DNA from: Bugulina stolonifera
Lineage: Eukaryota > Bryozoa > Gymnolaemata > Cheilostomatida > Bugulidae
Direction: 5' to 3'
Assembly (NCBI GenBank): GCA_935421135.1
Contig: OW285192.1
Coordinates: 13,223,501-13,287,500, forward strand
Length of the DNA stretch: 64,000 nucleotides
The translations under genes and the position numbers were made by a program. Positions 48,411 to 59,883 of the stretch are shown here, piece after piece (the first letter of the stretch is position 1; every line of letters starts with the position of its first letter). The notes below the pieces were generated by a model, which worked only from the letters and a program-made list of their open reading frames with translations, was not told the origin of the DNA and did no database searches.

Positions 48411-50689
48411 TAATTTTAAACTTCAACTCCTTCCCTTCTCTAGTGTTGATGTCAATGTCATAGCTGTTTTGTTGAATTACTATAGTTTTCATACAGTTGC
48501 AGTTACATGCTGTTGTTGTTTGTGTTTATATACTTTTGACAAAATATACAATTGTAAAATGTTGTAGTTCAGCATTTTGTAATAAATAAAGAAGTTGTTT
48601 TCTCTGTGACTACATGTACTTTTAATACAGTGAAAGAAAGATAAGGGGAGTTGTCGTGTTTTAAATAGTATAGATCTATTCATTCTTACAATCAATGCAG
48701 CAGTAATACAAAATTGAAGGACACAAAGCACACTCAGTAGTTTAAAATATAAGGGATGGTCTACATTGGTACCATGACTGTACTCTGTGTAATGAGGTAA
48801 AGGAGCTATCAACCATAATTAGAAATTGTCCTCCCTTGTTTTGTCTCGCTGAAATGGGAGAATAACTTCTAATTATGATCTGCAGCTTCTGAGTGACCAA
48901 TGCACCCTTTAGGAAAGGTCCTAAGATTGCAGGTAGGAACCGTGTACCCACCTCATTTGTTCCACTTCGAACACTGTTCATATTCGATATTGTTATTTTA
49001 TTGTTATTGTATTGTTTATTCTGTTCTCATTCTAATTCTTGTTACATTAACATTATGATTATATTATTATGTTATCATTATCATTATGATTATAATAAAT
49101 ATGATTATTTTAATTTTAATTTTATAATTATAATTCTATTCTTCTTTTCTATTGTTGCACTGTTGATATTTATAATTGCAATTTTAAACTTATAATATTA
49201 TTCCCCAGTTTAATCAATTATTTTATTAAAGTAATTTGTCATTAGTAAAAAGCCCATGCCCTCAGACCTACATTTGTATCATTCACCTTTTACCCTCTTT
49301 GCATCCACTTGCCTTCAGATTCCCACTCGGGTAAAACAACAGAAAATCATATGGAGGTAACGAATAGCTTTGATCTGTGTGATAGTAAGTAGTGGTAATG
49401 GGCGTCTGTTTAGGCGACCTTAATTATCTTTAAGAGCGACTATAAGTTAACAAGCTACTTGAATGTTTCAGCTAGTGAGTGGATTGGTCAAAAACGCTAT
49501 TGAAGGATTGTTATTGGGTGCCTGAGGATTTATCCACTACAACGATTTAAACATTCCATCTTTCTCCTTCATTTCCGCTAAAACATTTCTTTAGTTTAGT
49601 TTAGTTTAGTTTAGTTTAGTATCTAGTAACAAGTAGGCCTGTCTAGTAACTTTGGTTTAGTTACATTACCTCATTTATACCAAAGACATTTTTGCAATCT
49701 ACATGTACAAGTACATCCATTGAACTGGATCTTTATATTTCTGCAACGCAACAAGAATTACAGCATTGATCATTGTGCTAGTAGTAAAGTTAGTATTGAG
49801 TGTAATTTAATATAAATATTAAATTATTATTAATTACTGCTCTGTTGCCATTACATTATTGACTGGACTTAGTGTATTAATAATAATATATAATATTACG
49901 TTAATATAATGCAACTTGACAATATTGAATAATACAAAATAATATATCAATGTGAATTGAACATTTCGAGTTTCAGTTTGAGTTGAGTTTACTTTTGATT
50001 ATATTATAATTATAATTATTATAAAATAAAAACATGACTCAAAAGAATTAGAGTACCATCTTAATAGAGTAAGATTGTCTCAATCAATTAAGTAAATGGA
50101 TCATCAACAAGGCTTGATAATAATAAGGAGTAAGTAAGATGATGATTATCACATTTATCGTTATTTGATACTTATTTTTACTAATACGCATAGGCCTACT
50201 CTACTAGTTTCATTTACTATAATTATTAATATATATAAATATTAATATTAATAATATATAAATATAATATAATAATTATTATACCATATTAACGTTGCGA
50301 TAAAATGAAGTTATTATTTTTTATATATATTTCATCTATATTAAATTATTATTTTGTATTGTAGGCCTATATTATGTAATAAATATAATTCAAAAACATA
50401 ATTCCTTGTAATAGAAAATTCAACTCAATAGTATTATACAAATTGAAATTTTAGAAGTGAAATACATGTAGCTATAGTAATAAAAGAAATTTGACTATCG
50501 TCTATAGGCCCAACTAAAATAAAAATGTAGTAGTGCTTCTATAAACTACTATGATATAAATGTGATTAGCATAAAATCATGACATCTAACCAACGTTATT
50601 CAATCAATCCACGGTACCTATATTAAACTACTCAAAAAATTTAAAAAGAAAACATAGAGGAGAAATCGTACCTAAAGATGGTTCCTACA

Positions 50690-50912
50690 GCTTTATTGAG
50701 TTCGAATGCTACACCAGTTAACTTAAAGATGATATAATACGGTCGCTGATGGCTATGTCTGCACCAGAGGTACTGGTTAAAAGGCAAGTTTCAGTATGGC
50801 TGGCTATTTTGCAAAGGAGACAGAGGTATATCCTTTGTGCCAGTGATGGGAATTGAATGTGCATTCTACAGAATGTAAACTGTAAAATCTACCGACTGAA
50901 CCACTTAAAATT
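50690..50912 (-). mobile_element. tRNA-derived SINE-like element, family 3
   Basis: On the minus strand it begins AGTGGTTCAGTCGGTAGA (A-box-like), with TTCAATTCCC about 35 bases later (B-box-like), then an unrelated body. Confidence 0.5.
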
Positions 50913-51330
50913 GTCAATAGTTCATAAATAATTGTGAAATTTAAATTTTAAAGCTCTCAAATAGCGTACCATAAACTTATTATGGGTTAATAAGAGCTTC
51001 AATGAGAAATTTGGAAATATACGTAGGTATTTTTATGTGAATTAAAGCTGGAAAGTAACACAGTTTTTAACAGAATAAAAGAATAAATTTACATTCAGAT
51101 TTGCCAAAATGCTGAGTAGGCCTATGTACAATGTAGATGCAGTTATGGCAATGAATGAATCTAAATCATTTTGTTCTGCACAGCGTGTGATCTAGAGATA
51201 TAGCCTTATAATATGTTGTTAGGTTGACTACATAGGCCTAATAGTTGTAATCTGTATTATATTTATCATGCCGGTGACATGTGGTTAAGGGGGTATTCTT
51301 TAATATATTTAATAATATATATACATGTAG

Positions 51331-53754
51331 ATGGCTGATTTTGATGAGCGAAGTGGCATAGTGTACTGCTCTACATCATGGGGCCTGTGGTACCAGACCT
51401 TAGATGAGATATCTCTGGAAATAAATGTGGAAACAAGTCTAAAATCAAAAGATGTGAAAATATCTTGTGAAAGTGGTGACTTTTCAGTTGTCATCAACGG
51501 TGATAATATGATACAGGTGGGTGCGCTGTAATGCATGAGGATACACACTGTATGCAATGCATGGGGACACACAATGTATGTAATACATGGGAGTTAACTC
51601 TGTAATACATGGGGATAAACTCGGTAATACTTGGGGGTACACTCTGTAATACAGGTGGGTGCACTCTATAATACGATGGATGTGCTCTGTAATACTAGTA
51701 AATGTACTTCGTAGCATATGTTGGTACACACTGCAGCATAATGTGGGTACCCTCAATAATGGGTACATAGTACGGACAGCTTTGTAATACCATGCGTACA
51801 TCTTATAACACATGAGTTGTAGGTACAACACATTGTTGAAAGATCTTCCAGTCACTTTTTTATGACATAACCATAACTATGTACAAGTATGTTGGCTTTA
51901 GGTAAAAACATTTTGTCTCAGATATTTGAAATAATTGGAAAAATGCATGTCATTTCAAGAATGCAATTATATTTTTGTGATGTCACTATTGCAAAGATTT
52001 TGCTCCAACCCCACAACATTATTATATTTCATGTCATTTCAAGGGTGCTCTATACAACAAGGTGAAATCTCAGTCCATGATATGGACAATGGGTAAGTAA
52101 TTACTGTTGACAATCTATACATGTATCTGTAGCATTTCCTGCATATCCTGATGTAATTGAAGCCTGTTGCGTCTTGTAGTAATATTGATAACACTGTGTA
52201 GTGCAAACTATTATTTATTGGAGTTGGACTGGAGATATCCTGATAGTGATAACCTGTCAAATAATTGATTGAATAGCCATTTTTCTGTCAGTTTAATTCG
52301 GGTGCATCATATTTAATGAAGAGTTGTTGATATATCCCACTGTTCCATGTTCACTATGCTCTTGCAATGAAGGGATGCGGTACGCTCCTCCCTTACTTTC
52401 TATGATTTATTTTACAGAAACTGATAAGAATAAAAAGGTCCTACGCATTGTCTTGCAGAAACAAGATACATCTGCAGTTAACACATGGCCTTCATTACTC
52501 AAAGGTAAGTACTGCAAGTACTAGTAAGTAGTATTAATTTGTAGGTAAGTACTACATGTACTAGTAAGTAGTATCTGTAGGTAAGTACTACATGTACTAG
52601 TAAGTAGTATTTGTAGGTAAGTACTACATGTACTAGTAAGTAGTATGTAGGTAAGTACTACATGTACTAGTAAGTAGTATTATGCTTGTAGGTAAGTAGC
52701 ACAATATGTACTAGTAAGTAGTATTTGTAGGCAAGTACTACATGTACTAGTAAGTAGTATTTGTAGGTAAGTACTACATGTACTAGTAAGTAGTATTTGT
52801 AGGTAAGTACTACTAGTACCAGTAAGTAGTATTTGTATGTAAGTACTGCAAGTACTAGTAAGTAGTATCTGTAGGTAAGTACTATAAATACTAGTGAGCA
52901 GTATTTGTAGGGTAACAATAGCAGGCGAAATATATAGTCTTGATGAATTGCAGGGTGGAGTGTAATTTGTCCTTGACCCGTTTGATCTTGAATCATTGTA
53001 GCTATGGTTACAGCATGTCTAATCATATTATGCTATAATTTATGTACATGTGAATGTATACTGCTATGCACCTATGCACCTATGACTAACCCGTATAGGG
53101 TTTACACCATGACCTAGACTAGGTTACAGCATCATGGTATTGTGGGCAGTAGGTTATGCGTTTTATATCTCAGCCTGTTAATAAATTTAATTTGTAAATT
53201 TCATTTAGCAGTTGTTAAGTTCATTTGAGCCAATTTGTATGTTCAATATTCATATTAATAGTATACTAGGGTATACTATTAGCCTAACTATCGTTCCTTT
53301 CAGGAATGTAAAACACAAATTATATTAATTTAGTATGATAAGTGTTTTACATTCCTGAAGTCTAGAGGAGCTATAGTTAGACTAAAAGTTTTTCCTAGTT
53401 ATGTCCATTGGTATGGAGGGGGGAGGGGGGGGAGGGGGGTTGTTACTGTCTTTGCTTTGTGCTACTATTGAAATGAAATTACGAATAGCCTAGACATTAG
53501 CAGATCCAATTAGAAACCATGATCTAGACCTACATGTATTATTCGCATCAACCATGTGATTCCTGAATGCTGTTGTGTATTGAAAGCTGTGATTGGTTAA
53601 TTTAGGAGAGTATGCTGCAGAAGATTGGCTCTTGGAGAATATGAGGAAGAAAGCTGCTCTTGAGTCAATGCAGCTCAAGAATCCAGAATATGATTTAAGT
53701 GGATCTGATATAACTGGTCATTATGCAACAGGTGGTCCTGATATACCCTCATAA
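51331..53754 (+). CDS. NUDCD2: NUDCD2, NudC-domain (CS/p23-fold) co-chaperone
   Basis: Known family role: a small CS-domain protein linked to Hsp90 and LIS1/dynein stability, in the cytosol. Exons 51331-51516, 52044-52092, 52418-52504 and 53606-53754 join in phase to give 156 aa; the human protein is 157 aa. The start FDERSGIVYCSTSWGLWYQT is typical of NUDCD2. The CS-domain strand VLRIVLQK and the C-terminal NPEYDLSGSDITG and GGPDIPS also match. An acceptor (TGTAG) lies immediately before the ATG, so a 5' UTR exon exists further upstream and was not located. Intron 3 opens with an array that repeats the donor sequence. Confidence 0.95.
52505..52910 (+). repeat. ~36-bp tandem array repeating a splice donor (~11 copies)
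   Basis: It starts at the donor of NUDCD2 exon 3. The unit is roughly GTAAGTACTACATGTACTAG followed by TAAGTAGTATTTGTAG, so GTAG|GTAAGTACT recurs in almost every copy. Confidence 0.92.
53275..53375. repeat. Imperfect inverted repeat
   Basis: CAGGAATGTAAAACAC is mirrored by GTGTTTTACATTCCTG about 35 bases away, with further pairing outside (CTAACTAT with ATAGTTAG). Located in NUDCD2 intron 3. Confidence 0.75.
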
Positions 53755-55398
53755 TATCACATGTGTAACAGGTGCCCTTACTACAATCTACCTGTCGCTG
53801 TATACACATAGGTGGAGGGGTTTGTTCTACTGCAGAAGGAGGTTTTGGGTTGATGCACATTATATTTATCAGATACATGTATATACAAGATGCTTATTGC
53901 TATACAACATGCCTATTTCTATACGACATGGTGATTGCTATACACTTGCTTATTGCTATACAAGGTGCCTATTGCTATATAACATGCTTATTCCTATACA
54001 GTATCCTTACTGCTCATTATTTACTACATTTAATACGCCATACGTACAGTATATTAGCAGGCACTAGTGCTTATCATAATTTAGAGTTGTCCACCCTTAG
54101 AGAGGAAGGGCAACTGCTTATTTATATTAGTAGCTTTTGTTTGTAAGTTTTATATGTAATGTTATTTGTGGTGCAATGGTCTCTGCTTTAAAATATGAGT
54201 TTTCCAGTGAATCTCCTTTTAAAATAGGGGTGTAACTGTTGATGCTCCATGCACAATGTATATTTAACACTGTATGTTATCATTTTACCTTATTGTTTGT
54301 TTGGTGTTTTATCTTGTTTCCATCATTTTATGTTGTTTAACAGTTTTTGCTGCTTTAATATATTTTTACATTATTGGTGGTGCTGCACATGCATATTATT
54401 TTCAAAATATACTGCTGGCATAAGGTTTTACTCGATGATAGTACAATGCCTTAGTACGTACATGAAGTTCCAGTGCCAATGGAGTAAGTATATAACTTAT
54501 TCTTACTCAGGTCTTCTACCATTAGTGAATGTAGAACAAAGCTATCATGAGCCTAGGCCCAGAGAGAAGATTATTTCAGTGAAACACTAAGTGAAGGAGA
54601 ATAATATTATAGCACACTCTCTGTTAACATAAAGAGAGGACAACACTTTAGTAAGATAAAAATAATATATAACTTTAGTGTAGTAGCACAAAGAGTAGAT
54701 AACTTTAGTATTAGTAACAACACAGAGAGAAGATAGCTTCAGTATAGCAACACAGAGAGAAGAAAACTTTAGTATCAGTAACATAGAGTGAAGATAACTT
54801 TAGAATAATAACATAGAGAGAAGATAACATTAGTATTAATGACAACACAGAGAGAAGATAACTTTAGTATAGCAACAGAGAGAAGATAACTTTAGTATAG
54901 CAACACGGAGAGAAGATAACTTTAGTCTAGTAACAACACAGAGAGAAGATAACTTTAGTATAGCAACACAGAGAGAAGATAACTTTAGTATTAGTAACAT
55001 TGAGAGAAGATAACTTTAGTATAGTAACACAGAGAGAAGATAACTTTGGTATTAGTAACAACACAGAGGGAAGATAGCTTTCGTACAGTAACATAGAGAG
55101 AGGATAATAACTTTATTAGTAAAAATAGTGAAAATATACCCTTCACATACATGTAAACTAGAGTAGTAATATAACAGAACATGTTACACCTTCAACAGCA
55201 GTGGATACTAACACACAATATAGAGTTACCATTTCATTAGAGGTTCATGTGATTATATGGTACAGGAAACTACTCACTAAAACATGTATGTTGGCAATAA
55301 AGAAACAGATATTATTAGACATATTATGGAGCCAAACTATACTCTTTTTGAAAACACAGTAGAAGCAATCAGATTAGACAATCAGATCAGTCTGTTTA
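53755..55398. other. Repeat-rich interval after NUDCD2
   Basis: 53880-54010 has ~20-base repeats around ATTGCTATACAA. A short open stretch after an acceptor-like CTCAG near 54510 ends at 54590 but has no recognised partner or homolog. The remainder is mostly the array at 54585-55120. Confidence 0.5.
54585..55120. repeat. ~30-38-bp minisatellite (AGAGAGAAGATAACTTTAG)
   Basis: About 15 variable copies contain GAGAGAAGATAACTTTAGTA with spacers such as TAGCAACACA or TAGTAACAACACA. Spacer length varies between copies. Confidence 0.9.
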
Positions 55399-55934
55399 TT
55401 AACAGTCTTGAAGTGTGTCATAGATGCTGTCCCATCGATCAGAACTGATGCAGACCCTGCCGTCAATGTGTACAGGATCATTGAAGCTCATACCCCAGTG
55501 AAGGACAGGATGACTATATTGTATCTTTCGAAGGAAACAGTTAATTCCACTGTTTGGCCCATTGAATGTGACGTATCCCCTCAAGCAACTAGAATTACAC
55601 CATTTACCATCGCTCTGCAACAGGGGATCATTTATGTAAATGTCAGAAGTGATCTGTGACCGTTTCAAAACAGCTTGCACCTCTTTGCTGATATTATGAA
55701 AGAACTTTGCTGGTAATGTATTCTTTAACACCTAATGGTCAATATATTAGGCTAGCAAATCTGCAAACAGTGTTATCTATAGTGATACAGTAGTTCTCCT
55801 CAGATGGCTGAATCGAGTGATTGCGTGCGTACATGCAGTTTATGTGTGCATACTTACTCCAACAAGATTCATATCTTAGTATTCCAACTATTTCCCGTTT
55901 CTGGATCTTTTCTATAATGGCTTGTTACCTTAAT
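55399..55934 (-). pseudogene. Partial, frameshifted copy of the M15-like peptidase gene
   Basis: Two exon copies remain: 55934-55858 (77 nt) and 55614-55399 (216 nt), matching exons 3 and 4 of the gene at 57337-58783. Exon 4 is intact in frame and length, and still carries LHWGMSFNDPVHID. The exon 3 copy lacks 31 bases, which removes the SCHMIGHAID-equivalent segment and brings in a TGA. No copies of exon 1 (signal peptide) or exon 2 were seen between 55935 and 57336. A non-functional duplicate is the simplest reading; a donor role for alternative splicing is not excluded. Confidence 0.8.
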
Positions 55935-56269
55935 CTGTATAAAACACTATACATGTAGCTTAAACATGAGGTGAAGAGATATTTTTACAGTTTCACAAGG
56001 TCACAAGTCAAAGCAACATAATTCCAATAAGGTAGCGTAGCAAACAAGTATTTCTATTTTATACAGTGTCCAGGAATAATGAATGACTAGATTAGAACTG
56101 AACTGTATGTAACGTGATCCCATAAATGCGGACCAATGCGGAGTTAGTGAAAGTAATTACGGTTGTGTTACAAAGAGATGTCTGATCAACCTAGTACCCT
56201 CAGAACTACTACTTATCTACATGTAGATCACCCCATCACAGGTAGAATGTGTTGAAGAGCTTGGCCATA

Positions 56270-56400
56270 GCTTTTATATGTTATAGCTAGACACTTGGTT
56301 CCACATCCATGAAAATACCCCATCCCTGACTATATTTTGAACTTGAGGCCTCTATATTACCTAATCGGCTAGCACAGTGAACAGAAAGCATTACTACTCT
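56270..56400 (-). mobile_element. SINE-like element, family 2, inverted
   Basis: On the minus strand it shares TCTGTTCAC, CTAGCCGATTAGG, the B-box position and ATTTTCATGGAT-like sequence with the copy at 47915-48060. Confidence 0.5.
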
Positions 56401-57282
56401 ACTCCACCAGCTGGCTTAACAGTAAGTGGTACCTGCATACTGAACCAACTGCATATGAGACACTTCTCTTTGGCTACCTTACTATATAAGGAGTGTTCAT
56501 ACGCAGTGGAACTTGCTTAATTCAGCTTTGGTTAATTAAAAAACTTGGTTATTTCAAACTATTAGCCTTGGTCCCTGCTGAGCACTATATTTATAATGAC
56601 TTTAATTAAGTGAAATGATCTTGCAATTCAAACTCGGGCCTAATTCAAACCAATTATGGCGGTCTAAAATTTGACGCTTATGGAGTTTATATTAAGCAAA
56701 TTTCACTGTACATTGAACCGATTGAAGCATCGTCATTGGCAGCAACAATAGTGCTGTGAAGTGGCTATGAGCTGACATGCGAAAGATAATGCAGATAATG
56801 AATTAACAGGTACTCTTTTTCGAGCTTTCCATCGAGCTTTCCATCATTCATATTATTCCAAAGCAGCTCTTGATGAATAGGACAAGTAAATGTGTAAATA
56901 AAAGAGTTTTATTCTTTATCCAGGGACAAACTTATGCATCGATGGAGTTTGAACTTCCTTCATTTATCCGAGCATGAGCATAAATATTTTATTATCATGT
57001 TTTGTCAAACGTTCACACACTTGATCATTTCATAAACACAATGTCTATTATTTTGATGAAGGAAGTAAATTCTTTGCTGCTGATACATTCTATCAATTTT
57101 TTTATGTTTGATACTTGAAGGTATGCCGATGAAATAATCAAAGAAGTTAAATTTGTTTCTACATGCATAACCACCTGACAGCTTTCAAACATTGGTGTCG
57201 AATTAAATTGAATGATAGCATTGAAAGGGCATGTCGGTATTTTTTCACAAGTAGTAACAGGTGGTTTTATAGTTTAAATACA

Positions 57283-57288
57283 TTTATT
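57283..57288 (-). terminator. M15-like gene polyadenylation signal
   Basis: AATAAA on the minus strand lies ~50 bases beyond the stop at 57337. Confidence 0.55.
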
Positions 57289-57336
57289 TTTACACTGATA
57301 TTGTGTATACTCAAGGCCAAAGGCACTGGTTGCCTA

Positions 57337-58783
57337 CTAACACCCTGTTAGTGTCTTTGCAACTGTGTCCCAGAAGTTGGCGCTTGTGCAAGTTCTGTCG
57401 TCAATATGTACGGGGTCGTTGAAGTCAATTCCCCAATGTAAAACAGGGTGGTCGTATCGTATCTTCTTCAGGAAACAGTTTATCCCACTGTCTCGGCCAT
57501 TATAGTTGGAGTATCCCCTCAAACAGTTTCCATTGCAAAAGCCACCATTACTCTACAAAACAGAGAGAATGCCTTACTTGGGATATGGATGAATGGTAGT
57601 AAAACTATCATAGTATACCTACGCTATGTTGTGAACATCCAACAATAATTATGCAAGATGAGACTAAAATCAGCAAGCAACCACGTGTGTTGATTGTAAC
57701 CAATCAAACGCCAACTTTGAATTACATTGAGCTTCACATTCAGTATGACAATATGTGATGAGCGCTTTATTAAATAAAAATAGTCCAAACACTATGTACA
57801 ATGTATGTACATACGCTGCCTTAAGCCCATATTTATATAGGCTTTCAATATACAGGCATAATTATGATGTATACGTCATGTAATTCATACAAGCAGCCCG
57901 CAGAACTGCAGAAGGTATAGTATGGGCGCAATGGAAGTGGTTGATTTGAAGTTCAGGAATTAGCACTTACACCAACAAGATTCATGTCAATGGCGTGACC
58001 AATCATGTGGCAGCTTCGTTTAGCATTCCACTGATTCCCAAGCACTGGTGCATTCCTGTAATGGCTTGTCACCTTGATCTATACAACAAAGAATAATTTC
58101 GTATTTTCATGATTAAATTACTCCTACACAGCTACATAGAACATTTTGGTAAATATTTGTAGTATTCAATAGCTGCATGTAACTTAAGACAATTTCGAAA
58201 CAAGGTCAACGTTCCTTAATATTACCTGAACGTTACATGTCTTGGCGTAGTTATTCATATCATTCATGTGACGGAGGAAGTCTGGGTGAACTCGAGCTGA
58301 ACTCTGTTTCCCATAAGCATCACTAAACTGGGTACCAGAGTATCGGTAGTTTGACAATGGACAGTAGGCTAAAAATACATATGCAGCTGGTAGCTTACAG
58401 GTTTAGCTGAAATGTAAAACACATGAATGTGCGCTGTAAAAGGCTTTCATATACTTGCATAGTTGTTAGATAAACTGAATGATGGCATCAGATATTTTGA
58501 AGTAGACTATGTTGAAATTTTTAGGTCATATCAAGTCAGTCAGGTGTCAGGCCATCTTAGGTCATCCATGATGTCTGGTCATTTCAGTGTCATGACCTGT
58601 ATAATTTTACTTGCTGCCGTAAGCATTCACACAGAATAAACAGAGTCACAAAGAGTAAACAAACTTAAATTTAAAAAAAAAGCAAGTTTTAACCCACTGC
58701 TTGTCTACTGTTTGTAAACTACCTTCAGTCCAGCCAAGAAGCCCGACCAGAAAAAGAAATGCAAAGCTAGATGCTGCCTTCAT
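57337..58783 (-). CDS. Small secreted peptidase M15-like protein
   Basis: Predicted secreted zinc hydrolase of the DD-carboxypeptidase/hedgehog-like fold; substrate unknown. Exons 58783-58723, 58368-58226, 58078-57971 and 57552-57337 join in phase to give 175 aa. Residues 1-20 are a signal peptide (MKAASSFAFLFLVGLLGWTE). The M15-type metal site is visible: His92 and Asp99 in SCHMIGHAIDMNL, and a third His153 in FNDPVHID after HPVLHWG. Nine or more Cys suggest disulfides, as expected outside the cell. The family is best known from bacteria, where it cuts peptidoglycan peptides, and also occurs in fungi and some animals. A role on bacterial walls (defence or feeding) is inference. Introns and signal peptide show it is a host gene, not contamination. 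A broken partial copy lies at 55399-55934. Confidence 0.75.
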
Positions 58784-59883
58784 TTTTCTACTCTCGCATT
58801 CCACATTCACACAAACACTGCGCTGGATTGCTGCTCACCAAGAAATTATATAACTAATAGCGAGATGATTTACACTTTGGGAAAAAACATCTGTGTTGAT
58901 ATTAATGGCCAAACAAGATATCTTATCTATCGACGAAACATTAGAGCATTGATCGACTCTTTGAGTCACCATGTAGTCTGGGACTCAGCTGTAATTTATT
59001 AGAATAATGAATGTTGTTGTTTGAATCTGCAAAAGGATACACATATTAGCTTAAGTGTTTCACTATGAGTTAGACACTTGGAGAAAGGAGGATATCTTTC
59101 AGAATTTGACTGGCTGAGCCAGTTGTGTTAAAGATGAGACTAAATGAATAAATAAGACAATATCTGAGGTGGGAGAATGTAGATGCCTATTATACTGAGT
59201 ATACATCCACATGTAGATGTGCATATTGTACAAGTACTATGTAACATGTATATACATGTACATGTACATACAGTAGCTGCATGCACAGCACTACCTTGTA
59301 TATGCACAACAAGTATACAACATAACAAACACATTGTATATTGTAAATACTCCATGTATCACCATGTGAGCTACTATGCAATATAATGCACCCCAGCTAC
59401 GTTCTACATACATATCATATAATTTTTTTAATGTATGATGTGTTGTCCAGGTAGATATCACACATGAATCTAAAGGTGATTGCTCTTGAATATAACTCTT
59501 TGCACTAAATCTGGAACAATGCTTGATGAATTATCATCAATGTAAGAGTCAGCATGTAATATAGTAAACCTAACTGGGTTGATTATGATATTTGTCACTA
59601 AATATTTAGATTAGCTGCTACTAGCTGATGCATTGCAGAGACTAACCTGGGCTATATTCTGATTTAAACTTTGAGGGTAATACAATGTAAGCAAGGTCGA
59701 AGAACCCAATAACATGACAATATGTACCCAAGTTGCGAGGTTAGAACTGAAGCTTCTGGGAAAGGACTAAGGACGCATGAAACCATTTATTGTACAAGTA
59801 TTTGTCACACTACCATGGAGAGAGAAAGCAATAGACTAGCTCCGTATGGTAGAACTTAGAGCAAGAGTATCGCCAATTAAGCA
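58784..59883. other. Divergent intergenic region
   Basis: Separates the M15-like gene (-) from the carrier (+) and must hold both promoters. Only short frames and TACATGTA-type palindromes are seen; no core promoter motif was assigned. Confidence 0.5.

Larger units (their letters stand above)
44252..51330. other. Gene-poor AT-rich interval
   Basis: Holds the promoter side of the zinc-finger gene and the upstream region of NUDCD2. No exon is supported. It contains a 140-bp tandem duplication (48131-48410), SINE-like elements (47915-48060, 50690-50912), a TTTAG run near 49590 and long A/T-only stretches (45600-45900, 46500-47150, 49800-50400). Confidence 0.6.
55935..57336. other. Interval between the two M15-like copies
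   Basis: No exon is supported. It includes the inverted SINE-like element at 56270-56400 and the polyadenylation region of the upstream gene. Confidence 0.6.

Noticed and set aside
49588..49620. TTTAG repeat as an interstitial telomere
   Set aside because: The unit is five bases and only about seven copies; it does not match the TTAGGG-type animal telomere.
51309..51855. Minus-strand frames over NUDCD2 exon 1 and its intron
   Set aside because: They are shadows opposite a well-supported exon and an ATGG/ACTCTGTAATAC-type repeat.
53415..53445. G-rich run as a regulatory quadruplex
   Set aside because: It is a short G-tract in an intron with no other evidence of function.
54249..54590. 113-codon frame after NUDCD2
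   Set aside because: Low-complexity, no homolog recognised, and it runs into the minisatellite; only its last ~25 codons look exon-like.
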